From Streptococcus acidominimus (GTDB taxonomy: Bacteria > Bacillota > Bacilli > Lactobacillales > Streptococcaceae): a stretch of DNA of 64,000 nucleotides. A program made the position numbers and the translations under genes. The notes under the pieces were generated by a model, which ran no database searches, was not told where the DNA came from, and saw only the letters and a list, made by a program, of their open reading frames with translations. The DNA lies in contig NZ_MSJL01000002.1 in the NCBI RefSeq assembly GCF_001921825.1, positions 25,250 to 89,249 on the forward strand, written 5' to 3'. Shown in pieces: positions 19,701 to 29,214 of the stretch. Numbering within the stretch: the stretch's first letter is position 1; every line of letters begins with the position of its first letter.

Positions 19701-22118
19701 CAAAAGGACAGCGCCACCAATGAGCCAACGGTTAAACCAGATGAGGCAAATACTCCAACTGTTTCCGCAGGCAAAGCCTTGATTGACGGTTCAGATGTAC
19801 CAGAAAGTCCACTAAGTCCAGCTGACCAAGAAGCGGTTAAGGATAAGGTGGACACTAGCAACTTGCCAGCGGGTACTACTGTAACCCCAGCTGATAAGGT
19901 AAGCGGAACACCAGAAAATCCAGTTGTTGAAGTAACTGTCACCTATCCAGATGGCACAACCGATACAGTGAATATCCCTGTGAAGCAGAAAGACAGTGCA
20001 AGCAATGAGCCAAGTGTCAAAGCTGACGAGCCAAACACACCAGCTATTTCTGCAGGCAAAGCCTTGATTGATGGTTCAGATAAGCCAAACAGCCCATTGA
20101 CTGACGCGGATAAAGAAGCGGTTAAGGACAAGGTAGACACTAGCAAGCTACCAGATGGAACTACTGTAACCCCAGCTGATAAGGTAACAGGTACACCAGA
20201 CAACCCAGCCGTTGAAGTAACTGTAACCTACCCAGATGGCACAACCGATACAGTGAATATCCCTGTGAAGCAGAAAGACAGTGCAAGCAATGAGCCAACG
20301 GTCAAACCAGATGCGGACGGCACACCAGAAATCTCTGCAGGTAAAGCCTTGATTGACGGTTCAGGTAAGCCAAACAGCCCATTGACTGACGCGGATAAAG
20401 AAGCGGTTAAGGACAAGGTGGACACTAGCAACCTGCCAGCGGGTACAACTGTAACTCCAGCCGATAAGGTAAGCGGAACTCCAGAAAATCCAGTTGTTGA
20501 AGTAACAGTTACCTATCCAGACGGCACCACTGATACAATTGCAGTTCCTGTTAAGCAAAAGGACAGCGCAAGCAATGAGCCAACGGTCAAACCAGATGCG
20601 GATGGCACCCCAGAAATCTCTGCAGGTAAAGTTCTCATTGACGGTTCCGATACACCAGAAAGTCCACTAAGTCCAGCTGACCAAGAAGCTGTAAAAGACA
20701 AGGTAGACACTAACAACTTACCAGAAGGAACAGTTGTTACTCCAGCTGATAAAGTTACAGGAACAGAGGCTAATCCAGTTGTTGAAGTGACCGTAACCTA
20801 TCCAGACGGCACCACTGACACAATCGAAGTTCCTGTTAAGCAAAAGGACAGCGCAAGCAATGAGCCAGCGGTTAAACCAGATGAGGCAAACACACCAGCT
20901 ATTTCCGCGGGCAAAGCCTTGATTGACGGTTCAGACACCCCAGAAAGCCCATTGAGTGACACAGATAAGGCAGTTGTTGCAGACAAAGTGGATACTAGCA
21001 ACTTACCAGAGGGTACAATAGTTACTCCAGCAGATAAGGTAAGCGGTACACCAGACAACCCAGTCGTTGAAGTAACGGTAACCTACCCAGATGGCACAAC
21101 CGATACAGTGAATATCCCTGTGAAGCAGAAAGACAGTGCAAGCAATGAGCCAACGGTCAAACCAGATGCGGACGGCACACCAGAAATCTCTGCAGGTAAA
21201 GCCTTGATTGATGGTTCAGATAAGCCAAACAGCCCATTGACTGACGCGGATAAAGAAGCGGTTAAGGACAAGGTAGACACTAGCAAGCTACCAGATGGAA
21301 CTACTGTAACCCTAGCTGATAAGGTAACAGGTACACCAGACAACCCAGTCGTTGAAGTAACGGTAACCTACCCAGATGGCACAACCGATACAGTGAATAT
21401 CCCTGTGAAGCAGAAAGACAGTGCAAGCAATGAGCCAACGGTCAAACCAGATGCGGACGGCACACCAGAAATCTCTGCAGGTAAAGCCTTGATTGATGGT
21501 TCAGATACACCAGAAAGTCCATTGAGTGACGCGGATAAGGCAGTTGTTACAGATAAAGTGGATACCAGCAACTTACCACAAGGAACAGTTGTTACTCCAG
21601 CGGATAAAGTGTCCGGTACTCCAGACAACCCAGTTGTCCAAGTGACGGTGACTTATCCAGACGGCACAACCGATATAATTGAAGTTCCAGTTAAGCAAAA
21701 GGACAGCATGGTCTATCAACCGCAGTTACCATCTGTGACGGAAGTTGGCAATGTCAACCAACTTACCGATCAGGAGAAAGAACAGGTCAAAGAAGCCTTT
21801 GAGAAAGCAAATCCACAGCTACCTGCTGGTACGAAAATCTTTGTTTCAGACAAGGGCAGTCTAGCAGTCATCTTCCCAGATGGTTCTGGCTTTGAGATTG
21901 ATGGAGCCTATATCGTTAGAGGCAAGAACACTCCAGCCCCTCAAGCAGGAGAAGTGAAACCAGTATCTCTAGCAGGACAAGACCAAATCAGAAAACAAGC
22001 TCAACTACCAAACACTGGTGAAAGCAGTGTCGCAGGAACTCAAGTGGCAGGTCTACTTACAGTCTTGGGAACATCCTTATTCTGGTTGATGAGTAAAGGT
22101 CGAAAAGAAGAAGAATAG
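13755..22118 (+). CDS. Giant LPXTG-anchored repetitive surface protein
   Basis: A predicted adhesin-like wall protein of about 2787 residues. The N-terminus has a YSIRK-type export signal (RFSIRTYHVGAVSVLLGS). Next come an acidic Thr/Ala/Glu-rich segment, a unique region of about 260 residues (roughly bases 14400-15140) of unassigned fold, one diverged repeat, three 79-residue Rib/alpha-like repeats (15888-16571) and 18 repeats of 95 residues (16590-21710). A short helical segment precedes the sortase signal LPNTG (22005-22019), a hydrophobic helix and the tail KGRKEEE. Segments of the type VGNVNxLTxxEK occur near both ends. The start is TTG 13755, nine bases after AAAGGAG; the upstream GTG 13725 and the ATG at 13773 are less likely. 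SrtA encoded at 38530 would anchor it. Confidence 0.93.
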   Translation: MKSRQKMDWYRLGQRFSIRTYHVGAVSVLLGSLLLGSPIVQAEENVSLDSQPAETVVEEVAKAEETVLVPASTEASVTPAEAPSTDTAVADDLEKASLEIQEVAKATAVDTAVTEEKPVATSETTAVEASPQEDKPALTVKEPTKVPVGNVNALTENEKAEVRANVLAVNETATDVVVADNGQVTLYFGEKTATLASSQVVKQKPVASRRVLRSADTETSPTKTYIPVTIGNEEFSQYLTIIRHDRNTGEEVSLTNEGKEVILIPDNTYYTEARVNYKDKVSLLHDFSFDADVYIGDKFDGITRGDMLAFSFSDEENPSSKNILRFEILSWHSGRSYVDGPHLYPIGRIHKLVSGAYTDVSSERNTSAMPETDSSWKEIDKNLVTAKYANLLVRYSANDKMMHITFADKEWHYSIADLVEANTNPEKEFDIKLDAMTGFAFNEHKFKFNRSSFSVGIHIPVIPIVSVQNAAGTQNNIVIVRGEPNATIKLYQNGQEIGQAPSDENGVAHIHPTTPLLEKPITARSSKVVNGAEVLSDESNAVIPFQLRDPEKVLVDNPQQLSPTEKAKIEQAIQEANPTVPIQSVAVSDTGEATLTYTDGTTSPVVNYGPDKTIAQKDSAKYNPTASAGEAIIDGSDTPNSPLSPADQEVVKGKVDTTGLPQGTRLEPAGTVGGTADNPVVPVTVRYPDGTTDTVDVPVKQKDNAKYDPVVGQVTKPETDPVTAQDVTNQVTAPNGTQLTDKQVKGDLPTTVGTHNVPVEVTYPDGTKEIVNVPVEITDVADKDQFDPIVGKVTKPETDPVTAQDVTGQVTAPNGTQLTDKQVKGDLPTMVGTHNVPVEVTYPDGTKEIVNVPVEITDVADKDQFDPIVGKVTKPETDPVTPQDVTDQVTAPNGTQLTDKQVKGDLPTTVGTHNVPVEVTYPDGTKEIVNVPVEITKGADNATNEPQLKPDAPNTPAVSAGKALIDGSDTPESPLSPADQEAVKDKVDTSNLPTGTTVTPADKVSGTPDNPVVEVTVTYPDGTTDTINVPVKQKDSAINETSVKADEPNTPAVSAGKALIDGSDTPESPLSPADQETVKDKVDTSNLPAGTTVTPADKVSGTPENPVVEVTVTYPDGTTDTIEVPVKQKDSAVNEPSVKADEPNTPTVSAGKALIDGSDTPESPLSDADKAVVADKVDTSNLPAGTTVTPADKVSGTPENPVVEVTVTYPDGTTDTIAVPVKQKDSATNEPTVKPDEANTPTVSAGKALIDGSDTPNSPLTDADKEAVKDKVDTSNLPAGTTVTPADKVTGTPDNPVVEVTVTYPDRTTDTINVPVKQKDSASNEPTVKPDEANTPTVSAGKALIDGSDTPESPLSDADKALVADKVDTSKLPEGTVVTPADKVGGTADNPVVPVTVTYPDGTTDTIDVPVKQKDSATNEPTVKPDEANTPTVSAGKALIDGFDTPESPLSDADKAVVADKVDTSNLPQGTVVTPADKVSGTPDNPVVEVTVTYPDGTTDIIEVPVKQKDSATNEPSVKADEPNTPAISAGKALIDGSDTPNSPLTDADKEAVKDKVDTSKLPDGTTVTPADKVTGTPDNPVVEVTVTYPDGTTDTIEVPVKQKDSATNEPSVKPDEINTPTVSAGKALIDGSDKPNSPLSPADQEAVKDKVDTSKLPDGTTVTPADKVTGTPDNPVVEVTVTYPDGTTDTVNIPVKQKDSASNEPTVKPDETGTPEVSAGKALIDGSDTPESPLSPADQEAVKDKVDTSNLPAGTTVTPADKVTGTPENPVVEVTVTYPDGTTDTINVPVKQKDSATNEPSVKADEPNTPAISAGKALIDGSDAPESPLSPADQEAVKDKVDTSKLPDGTTLTPADKVSGTEDSPVVSVTVTYPDGTTDTIAVPVKQKDSATNEPTVKPDGANTPAVSAGKALIDGSDTPESPLSPADQETVKDKVDTSNLPAGTTVTPADKVTGTPENPIVEVTVTYPDGTTDTIEVPVKQKDSATNEPTVKPDEANTPTVSAGKALIDGSDVPESPLSPADQEAVKDKVDTSNLPAGTTVTPADKVSGTPENPVVEVTVTYPDGTTDTVNIPVKQKDSASNEPSVKADEPNTPAISAGKALIDGSDKPNSPLTDADKEAVKDKVDTSKLPDGTTVTPADKVTGTPDNPAVEVTVTYPDGTTDTVNIPVKQKDSASNEPTVKPDADGTPEISAGKALIDGSGKPNSPLTDADKEAVKDKVDTSNLPAGTTVTPADKVSGTPENPVVEVTVTYPDGTTDTIAVPVKQKDSASNEPTVKPDADGTPEISAGKVLIDGSDTPESPLSPADQEAVKDKVDTNNLPEGTVVTPADKVTGTEANPVVEVTVTYPDGTTDTIEVPVKQKDSASNEPAVKPDEANTPAISAGKALIDGSDTPESPLSDTDKAVVADKVDTSNLPEGTIVTPADKVSGTPDNPVVEVTVTYPDGTTDTVNIPVKQKDSASNEPTVKPDADGTPEISAGKALIDGSDKPNSPLTDADKEAVKDKVDTSKLPDGTTVTLADKVTGTPDNPVVEVTVTYPDGTTDTVNIPVKQKDSASNEPTVKPDADGTPEISAGKALIDGSDTPESPLSDADKAVVTDKVDTSNLPQGTVVTPADKVSGTPDNPVVQVTVTYPDGTTDIIEVPVKQKDSMVYQPQLPSVTEVGNVNQLTDQEKEQVKEAFEKANPQLPAGTKIFVSDKGSLAVIFPDGSGFEIDGAYIVRGKNTPAPQAGEVKPVSLAGQDQIRKQAQLPNTGESSVAGTQVAGLLTVLGTSLFWLMSKGRKEEE
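15888..16571 (+). repeat. Three tandem 237-bp (79-residue) Rib-like repeats
   Basis: Units start at 15888, 16125 and 16362, exactly 237 bases apart. Each encodes a TKPETDPVT...YPDGTKEIVNVPVEI domain of the Rib/alpha-like type. The third runs directly into the 95-residue array. Confidence 0.9.
16590..21710 (+). repeat. Tandem array of eighteen 285-bp (95-residue) repeats
   Basis: SAGKALIDG-type codons begin at 16629 and recur every 285 bases up to 21474, giving 18 units. All keep YPDGTTD (one unit has YPDRTTD) and VPVKQKDS. Units fall into sub-types that alternate (SPADQEAVKDK, DADKAVVADK, DADKEAVKDK), which suggests past duplication of multi-unit blocks. The earlier single unit at about 15630 is diverged. 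Confidence 0.93.
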
Positions 22119-22188
22119 GTATGAGCTAAAATGACATATCTATTGGCTAGAGAATCTTTTCAAACTTTAGAATAGAGAGGTATTCTAA

Positions 22189-22362
22189 ATGAAAAAACGA
22201 TTGCTTATCAATTACTATGGACAGCGACGCTTTACTTGTAAACAGTGTAGCCAAACAGTCATTACCGTAGCAGGCGTTTTAGATAAACGAACCAAGTTTT
22301 GTAGCTACCTGTGTTCGAGACGCTATTGGCGCCATGCTAGCAAGTATCGCAAAATGCAGTAG
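22189..22362 (+). CDS. Small zinc-ribbon-like protein (57 residues)
   Basis: A short gene between the surface protein and its terminator, with AGAGAGG eight bases before the ATG. The basic product has four cysteines in the order C-x2-C, about 19 residues, C-x3-C (TCKQCS and FCSYLCSRRYWR), the look of a small treble-clef or ribbon zinc finger. I do not recognise the family. It lies 70 bases after the surface protein gene and could share its transcript and hence its G9 promoter. Confidence 0.6.
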   Translation: MKKRLLINYYGQRRFTCKQCSQTVITVAGVLDKRTKFCSYLCSRRYWRHASKYRKMQ

Positions 22363-22387
22363 GGTTTCTACGAATAGCAGCAAACAT

Positions 22388-22420
22388 AAGAGGTTGGGAT
22401 AAAAATCCCAACCTCTTTAA
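22388..22420 (+). terminator. Terminator after the surface protein and zinc-ribbon genes
   Basis: Thirteen-base arms AAGAGGTTGGGAT and ATCCCAACCTCTT around a short A-rich loop, followed by TTTAAAG. Confidence 0.8.
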
Positions 22421-22538
22421 AGTGAGGAGAAGTAGCTTCCCTCTTGAGCATATATGCACTTATTTTTTACGAATATCCAGACTGAAAAATAGGAATTTTC
22501 TGACTTTCCTCATAATTACAAAAAATCTATGATAACGG

Positions 22539-22566
22539 TTGCATTATTTTATTTTTGTGCTAAAAT
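22539..22566 (+). promoter_or_regulatory. Promoter of the flavoprotein gene
   Basis: TTGCAT (22539-22544), 16 bases, TAAAAT (22561-22566), about 70 bases before the start codon. Confidence 0.55.
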
Positions 22567-22581
22567 AGGTTTGTGATTTAA

Positions 22582-24402
<1,821 letters not shown>

Positions 24403-24428
24403 TAAAGAGGGGATAATCCCCAAAACAT

Positions 24429-24474
24429 AAAAGGCTTATATCCATATTCCCAAGGATTGGATCTAAGCCTTTTT
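24429..24474 (+). terminator. Terminator of the flavoprotein gene
   Basis: AAAAGGCTTA and TAAGCCTTTTT arms enclosing a smaller inner stem. Confidence 0.8.
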
Positions 24475-24689
24475 GTATGCTTGATTTCAGCTATTGCTGC
24501 TCAATATCGTCATTTGAATGAGCTTTGCATAGTTAGTCGTTTCAGTTCCTTATCTGAAAGGTAATTTATTTGACTATCATTGAACCTCTGAAATGCTTTA
24601 AGATAGGAGGCGACAAGGCTCCTTTGTCAGCGAGTTGTGGTCTGAGTTCAGTAACTGAGCGACTATAAAAGATAAAGGAAATGACTATA
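24475..24689. repeat. Degenerate repeat fragments
   Basis: No gene. A segment at about 24511-24535 (TTTGAATGAGCTTTG) recurs near 34682. The stretch 24661-24687 ends in AAATGACTATA, the right end of the RUP-like element, and abuts the stop codon of the flaR pseudogene. Confidence 0.5.
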
Positions 24690-25297
24690 TCAGCCTTTAA
24701 TGTTCTCCAGATACTGATCCAATTCTTTTTGATTGCGCAGAATCTTTACCTTATCAACATAGGTTTTGCAGATTGCTTGATAACGGCTACGGCTCTGCGC
24801 TTTTGGAGAACGACTGTCTTTTAGAATCCAGAGGATGAATGCCCAGTCCAGTTTTTCGGTACAGCCTTCTGCCATACTTTCTCTGACTTTCCCCGCATAT
24901 CTAGTATAGCGCTTAAAAGCGCGGTATAGGCAATTCCAGCGTGAAAAAGCCAGTAAGATAATTTGATCTGCCTTCTCTACTCGTTCTTGATATAGTCGTT
25001 TCTCTTTAAAAAAATCCTATTCAGACAATCTACAACTCGGTAGGAGAGTATCTAAATAATGTATTTTAAAGTAGAACGACTATAACAGAAAGAAGTGTAA
25101 TTTCCATCAATAATCCATGATTCTTTTGCCAAAAATGTTTGGAGTTCTTGGCGCACTTCGTCATCTGGTCGTTCCTGCCAATGGGGGAGAAAGCGGAGTT
25201 TATCGAGGTGCAGGCAGGGAATTTGGTAATGTTTGCTCAAATATGCTGCAAGAGTTGACTTGCCCGAAGCACTGTAACCGATAATGGCGATCTTCAT
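24690..25297 (-). pseudogene. FlaR-like nucleoside/DNA topology modulation kinase, disrupted by a miniature transposon
   Basis: On the minus strand an N-terminal half beginning at ATG 25297 carries the P-loop GYSASGKST and ends near IIDGNYTSFCY; the C-terminal half resumes at 24990 with QERVEKADQIILLAFSRWN and ends with LENIKG. Between them lies a 94-bp RUP-like element (24991-25084). Removing 92 bases so that a single TA remains gives TGT TAT CAA GAA and one continuous frame of 171 residues, which matches the usual length of this P-loop family (DNA topology modulation protein FlaR/adenylate-kinase-like). The insertion appears to be the only lesion. Confidence 0.85.
24991..25084. mobile_element. 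RUP-like miniature element inside flaR
   Basis: Ends are imperfect 20-bp inverted repeats, TATAGTCGTTTCTCTTTAAA and the complement of TTTAAAGTAGAACGACTATA. The target site is TA, duplicated. The interior is unlike the other copies in this window. It encodes nothing. Confidence 0.8.
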
Positions 25298-25318
25298 ACA
25301 ATTCCTTTCTTATTTTGG

Positions 25319-25347
25319 ACAAAAAAAGAAGCCCAAAGGCTCTTTTT
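25319..25347 (-). terminator. Terminator of rpsT
   Basis: On the minus strand, arms AAAGAGCC and GGCTTCTTT around TTTG are followed by a run of Ts. Confidence 0.8.
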
Positions 25348-25348
25348 A

Positions 25349-25582
25349 TTAAGCAAGTTTTGATGCAAGACGTGCTTTGTCGCGGCTCGCTTTGTTTTTG
25401 TGAATCAAACCTTTTGTTTCTGCTTTGTCGATAGCTGAGCTAGCAGCGCGGAAAAGCTCCTCAGAAGGATTTGCTTCAAATGCTTTGATAGCAGTACGCA
25501 TAGCTGATTTTTGAGCTGAGTTCTTTGCGTTTTGTTTTACGTTCAATTCAGCACGTTTGATCGCTGACTTAATGTTTGCCAA
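25349..25582 (-). CDS. rpsT: 30S ribosomal protein S20
   Basis: Small basic protein that binds 16S rRNA early in 30S assembly; 77 residues, helical and rich in lysine and alanine. The family start (M)[13 protein letters not shown] is reached from a TTG codon at 25582, eight bases after GGAGG on the minus strand. The longer frame that adds five residues from 25597 includes the ribosome binding site and is not used. Confidence 0.95.
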   Translation of the reverse strand: MANIKSAIKRAELNVKQNAKNSAQKSAMRTAIKAFEANPSEELFRAASSAIDKAETKGLIHKNKASRDKARLASKLA

Positions 25583-25654
25583 TGGTTTCACCTCCACCTT
25601 TTCTGTACTAACTATACTATTATATCTGAAAAAATAGATTTTGACAAGAAGAAT

Positions 25655-26575
25655 TTATTTTTTCAAGTAAATTTCATCAATTTCATGATTCTTTGCCTTA
25701 TGAAGAATGATATCTGCCCGATGTCGGGTCGGCTCGATATAGTCTTTCAGGTTGACCAGATTGATCCTTTCCCAAACGCTATGGGCAAAGGTCGTTATCT
25801 CTTCCCCGGACATGTCTAAAAACCGGTGGTAGTAGTTGCTCGGATTGCTCTCTGCTAGTTTCAGCAATTTCTTGAAACGCTCCAGATACCAGGCTTCGAT
25901 ATTCTCAACTGCGGCATCCACATAGATAGCCAAGTCAAAATAGTCACTGACATAGAGGTGTTGATTTTGAGGATTCTGAAAGACGTTGATCCCCTCCACA
26001 ATGAGGAAATCGGGGGCAGAGATGGTCTGGTATTGATCTGGTAAAATATCATAGATTTCATGGGAATAGACTGGAATTTGGTAGTCGTCCCCATTTTCAA
26101 CGGTATTTAAAAAATCCAGAAGCAGTTCCATGTTATAGGATTCAGGGAAACCTTTTCTATCAAGGAGATGTTTTTCTTTTAATACTGTATTCGGATAGAG
26201 AAAGCCGTCAGTTGTAACCATTTCGACCTTGGCATGCTTAAAGGTTCGTGTTAGTAAAATCTGCAAGAGGCGACTGGTAGTTGACTTTCCAACTGCCACA
26301 CTTCCCGAAATCCCAATAATAAAGGGCTGGGTCTTGATTTTCTTTTGTAGGAAAAGACTTTTGGAGAAGGAGAGGTCCTCGCTTGCCTTCTTATAAATCC
26401 GAATCAGATTGATGAGTGGGAGGTAGATGTCAAGGACATCTTGGAGGCTGATGGTGTCATTAAAACTTTTGATAGAATTTAACTCTTCCTGTGTCAAGGG
26501 AACCGTTGTATTCCGGTGTAATTGCTGCCAGGTTTGGCGACTAATTTTTTCAAAATTGATCAATTCATTCTTCAT
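25655..26575 (-). CDS. coaA: Pantothenate kinase (type I)
   Basis: Phosphorylates pantothenate, the first step of coenzyme A synthesis; 306 residues. The P-loop [15 protein letters not shown] (near residue 97), the FLYPN substrate segment and the [11 protein letters not shown] strand are typical of prokaryotic CoaA. The frame is open further upstream, but the family start is [10 protein letters not shown] at 26575; the added 49 residues are not conserved-looking. Divergent from the methyltransferase gene across about 100 bases. coaB and coaC lie at 59493 and 58943. Confidence 0.93.
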   Translation of the reverse strand: MKNELINFEKISRQTWQQLHRNTTVPLTQEELNSIKSFNDTISLQDVLDIYLPLINLIRIYKKASEDLSFSKSLFLQKKIKTQPFIIGISGSVAVGKSTTSRLLQILLTRTFKHAKVEMVTTDGFLYPNTVLKEKHLLDRKGFPESYNMELLLDFLNTVENGDDYQIPVYSHEIYDILPDQYQTISAPDFLIVEGINVFQNPQNQHLYVSDYFDLAIYVDAAVENIEAWYLERFKKLLKLAESNPSNYYHRFLDMSGEEITTFAHSVWERINLVNLKDYIEPTRHRADIILHKAKNHEIDEIYLKK

Positions 26576-26636
26576 AGCCTCATTGTAGCATGATTTTTTA
26601 CAAGTGTAAAATGATTGTGAGAGAAAAGGTAATTTC

Positions 26637-26665
26637 TTGTAAACGTTTTTATTAAATGGTATAAT
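26637..26665 (+). promoter_or_regulatory. Promoter with cre-like site, giving a leaderless start
   Basis: TTGTAA (26637-26642), 17 bases, TATAAT (26660-26665). The bases TTGTAAACGTTTTTAT (26637-26652) match the CcpA cre consensus WTGNNARCGNWWWCAW with one mismatch. The -10 box ends six bases before the ATG at 26672, so transcription should start at the initiation codon. Confidence 0.75.
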
Positions 26666-26671
26666 AAATCT

Positions 26672-27262
26672 ATGACAAATATGTATTACGAACAAAATCC
26701 TAGTGTAGCTCATGATCTTCATGAGCTATGTGTCACTCTGCTCGGTCAAGAGATGTTCTTTTTAACGGATGCAGGAGTGTTCAGCAAGAAGATGGTAGAC
26801 TACGGTAGCCAAGTGCTTTTAAATACAGTTGATTTGGACAAGGGAAAAAGATTATTAGATGTGGGCTGTGGATATGGCCCACTTGGTTTGACTTTAGGGA
26901 AGGTTTTTGGCGTTTTGCCAACCATGGTTGATATTAACAATCGGGCAGTTGACTTAGCACTTCAAAATGCTGATAAAAATAAGGTTCAAGCATCTATTTT
27001 CCACTCCAATCTGTATGACGAAGTATCGGGAACCTTTGACTATGTGATTTCCAATCCACCAATTCGAGCAGGGAAGGCTGTTGTCCATGAGATTATTCAA
27101 GGTGCCTATGACTATTTGGTGGTTTCGGGACGCCTGACCATTGTGATCCAGAAAAAGCAAGGTGCTCCGAGCGCGAAAGCCAAAATGGAAGAGGTTTTCG
27201 GAAACTGTACTATCTTAAAAAAAGATAAGGGATACTATATTTTAGAAAGTGTGAAAGAATGA
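26672..27262 (+). CDS. Class I SAM methyltransferase (RsmC-like)
   Basis: A 196-residue methyltransferase of the small-domain MTS family, related to the enzyme that makes m2G in 16S rRNA. SAM motif [13 protein letters not shown] (near residue 61) and the catalytic N-P-P motif in [11 protein letters not shown] (near residue 126) are intact. There is no Shine-Dalgarno before the ATG and the -10 box is only six bases away, so the mRNA is probably leaderless. The stop overlaps the ATG of pdp (ATGA), making it the first gene of the nucleoside salvage operon, although its modification target is probably ribosomal. Confidence 0.88.
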   Translation: MTNMYYEQNPSVAHDLHELCVTLLGQEMFFLTDAGVFSKKMVDYGSQVLLNTVDLDKGKRLLDVGCGYGPLGLTLGKVFGVLPTMVDINNRAVDLALQNADKNKVQASIFHSNLYDEVSGTFDYVISNPPIRAGKAVVHEIIQGAYDYLVVSGRLTIVIQKKQGAPSAKAKMEEVFGNCTILKKDKGYYILESVKE

Positions 27263-28536
27263 GGACAGTCGACTTAATTCAGAAAAAGCGGGATGGACAT
27301 GAACTCACGACAGATGAACTAAACTGGCTGATTAGCGGCTATGCCGCAGGAAGTGTGCCAGACTATCAGATGGCAGCCTTTGCGATGGCGATTTATTTCA
27401 GGGGGATGTCTACGAGGGAAATCTCTGATCTGACCATGGCAATGGTAGCGAGCGGTGAAGAAATTGATCTTTCGGCAATTTCAGGGATCAAGGTAGATAA
27501 GCACTCCACAGGAGGTGTCGGTGATAAAGTGACCTTGATTTTGGCACCCTTAGTTGCGAGCTTTGGTGTCCCAGTTGCCAAGATGAGCGGTCGTGGCTTA
27601 GGGCATACTGGTGGAACGCTCGATAAGCTAGAATCCATTAAAGGTTACCAGATTGAAGTGACGCAAGAACAGTTTATCAAGCAGGTACAGGAGATTGGTG
27701 TCGCGGTTATCGGTCAGTCTGACAATATGGTCAAGGCGGACAAACTGCTCTACGCTCTTCGTGATGTAACTGCAACGGTTGATATTATTCCCTTGATTGC
27801 AAGTTCAGTCATGTCTAAGAAAATCGCGGCAGGAGCCGATGCGATTTTACTAGATGTCACCGTTGGTGAGGGTGCCTTTATGAAAAACATTGAGGACGCG
27901 CGTCAACTGGCACAGACCATGGTTGAACTAGGAAAAGCGGTCGGCAGAAAAACAGTTGCCGTGATTACCGACATGTCACAACCAGTTGGAACGAGTATCG
28001 GAAACCGTCTGGAGATTCTGGAAGCCTTGGATATTTTACAAGGCAGGGGTCGCGAAGATGTGACGGAATTTATTTGTGAACTGGCACACATCATGCTGGG
28101 GCTTGCAGATGTCAAAAAGACAGTAGAAGAAGTCCGAGCGCACCTATTGGATGGTTCAGCCCTTCAAAAATTTGAAGAAATGGTAGTTGCGCAGGGAGGC
28201 GATCTAGAAGATTTGCATCGCCCCGTTCGTACCTCTCACCAGATACCGGTAGTGGCTCAGGAAAGTGGCTATATTACAGCCCTACCAGCTTTGGAATTTG
28301 GCTTGTTTGCCATGAAGCTGGGCGCAGGACGGGCTGTCAAGACGGATTCACTTGATTATGAGACAGGAATTGTCTTCCATAAGAAAGTCGGAGAAGCCGT
28401 TGAAGCAGGTCAAAAAGTCGCAACAATTTTTACAAATGAAAATATTTCAGAAAAGATGCTCGCAAATTTCCAAAAAAATGTTAAAATAGGAGATGTAAGT
28501 GTAAAGACGAAAGAAATTATCGAAATTGTTTCATAA
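27259..28536 (+). CDS. pdp: Pyrimidine-nucleoside phosphorylase
   Basis: Splits uridine or thymidine with phosphate to base and (deoxy)ribose-1-phosphate; cytoplasmic, 425 residues. Family signatures include KHSTGGVGDKVTLILAPL (near residue 81), SGRGLGHTGGTLDKLESI (near residue 110) and the C-terminal biotin-like pocket. Start overlaps the stop of the upstream methyltransferase gene by four bases. Together with deoC and cdd it forms a pyrimidine nucleoside salvage set. Confidence 0.94.
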   Translation: MRTVDLIQKKRDGHELTTDELNWLISGYAAGSVPDYQMAAFAMAIYFRGMSTREISDLTMAMVASGEEIDLSAISGIKVDKHSTGGVGDKVTLILAPLVASFGVPVAKMSGRGLGHTGGTLDKLESIKGYQIEVTQEQFIKQVQEIGVAVIGQSDNMVKADKLLYALRDVTATVDIIPLIASSVMSKKIAAGADAILLDVTVGEGAFMKNIEDARQLAQTMVELGKAVGRKTVAVITDMSQPVGTSIGNRLEILEALDILQGRGREDVTEFICELAHIMLGLADVKKTVEEVRAHLLDGSALQKFEEMVVAQGGDLEDLHRPVRTSHQIPVVAQESGYITALPALEFGLFAMKLGAGRAVKTDSLDYETGIVFHKKVGEAVEAGQKVATIFTNENISEKMLANFQKNVKIGDVSVKTKEIIEIVS

Positions 28537-28551
28537 TGTACGGAGAAAAAG

Positions 28552-29214
28552 ATGAAAGTAAATAAATATATTGATCACACACTATTGAAACCCAATGCTA
28601 CGAAAGAACAAGTCTTGGCTATTATTGCCGAAGCAAAAGAATATGACTTTGCGAGCGTCTGCGTCAATCCAACATGGGTAGCCCTTTCAGCCCAAGAATT
28701 GAAGGACACAGATGTGAAAGTTTGTACGGTTATCGGCTTCCCTCTAGGAGCAAATACACCAGCCGTCAAAGCCTTTGAAACCAAAGATGCTATTGCGAAT
28801 GGAGCAGATGAGATCGATATGGTCATCAATATCGGCGCCCTTAAATCGCAAGACTACGAGACAGTTTTAAAGGATATTCAGGCAGTTGTCGAAGCAAGCG
28901 GTGATCAACTGGTCAAAGTTATCATTGAAACCTGCCTGTTGACAGACGAAGAAAAAGTGAAAGCCTGTCAACTCTCACAAGAAGCAGGTGCTGATTTTGT
29001 CAAGACTTCTACGGGCTTCTCCACTGGAGGTGCTACGGTAGCAGATGTCGCCTTGATGAGAAAAGCAGTTGGATCAGATATGGGAGTGAAAGCATCTGGT
29101 GGTGCTCGTTCGTACGAAGATGCGAAAGCCTTTATTGAAGCAGGTGCAACTCGTATCGGAGCTTCTTCTGGGGTGGCGATTATGAAAGGAGAAAAGGCGA
29201 ATGGCGACTACTGA
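28552..29214 (+). CDS. deoC: Deoxyribose-phosphate aldolase
   Basis: Cleaves deoxyribose-5-phosphate to acetaldehyde and glyceraldehyde-3-phosphate, feeding nucleoside sugars into glycolysis. 220 residues; the Schiff-base lysine is in [13 protein letters not shown] (near residue 150) and the second active lysine in [10 protein letters not shown] (near residue 180). Preceded by GGAGAAAAAG; overlaps cdd by 14 bases. Confidence 0.95.
   Translation: MKVNKYIDHTLLKPNATKEQVLAIIAEAKEYDFASVCVNPTWVALSAQELKDTDVKVCTVIGFPLGANTPAVKAFETKDAIANGADEIDMVINIGALKSQDYETVLKDIQAVVEASGDQLVKVIIETCLLTDEEKVKACQLSQEAGADFVKTSTGFSTGGATVADVALMRKAVGSDMGVKASGGARSYEDAKAFIEAGATRIGASSGVAIMKGEKANGDY

Noticed and set aside
15575..21628. 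Series of ~94-residue minus-strand open frames tiling the surface protein gene at 285-bp intervals
   Set aside because: They are the antisense shadow of the tandem repeats, with no ribosome binding sites, and share the repeat period exactly.
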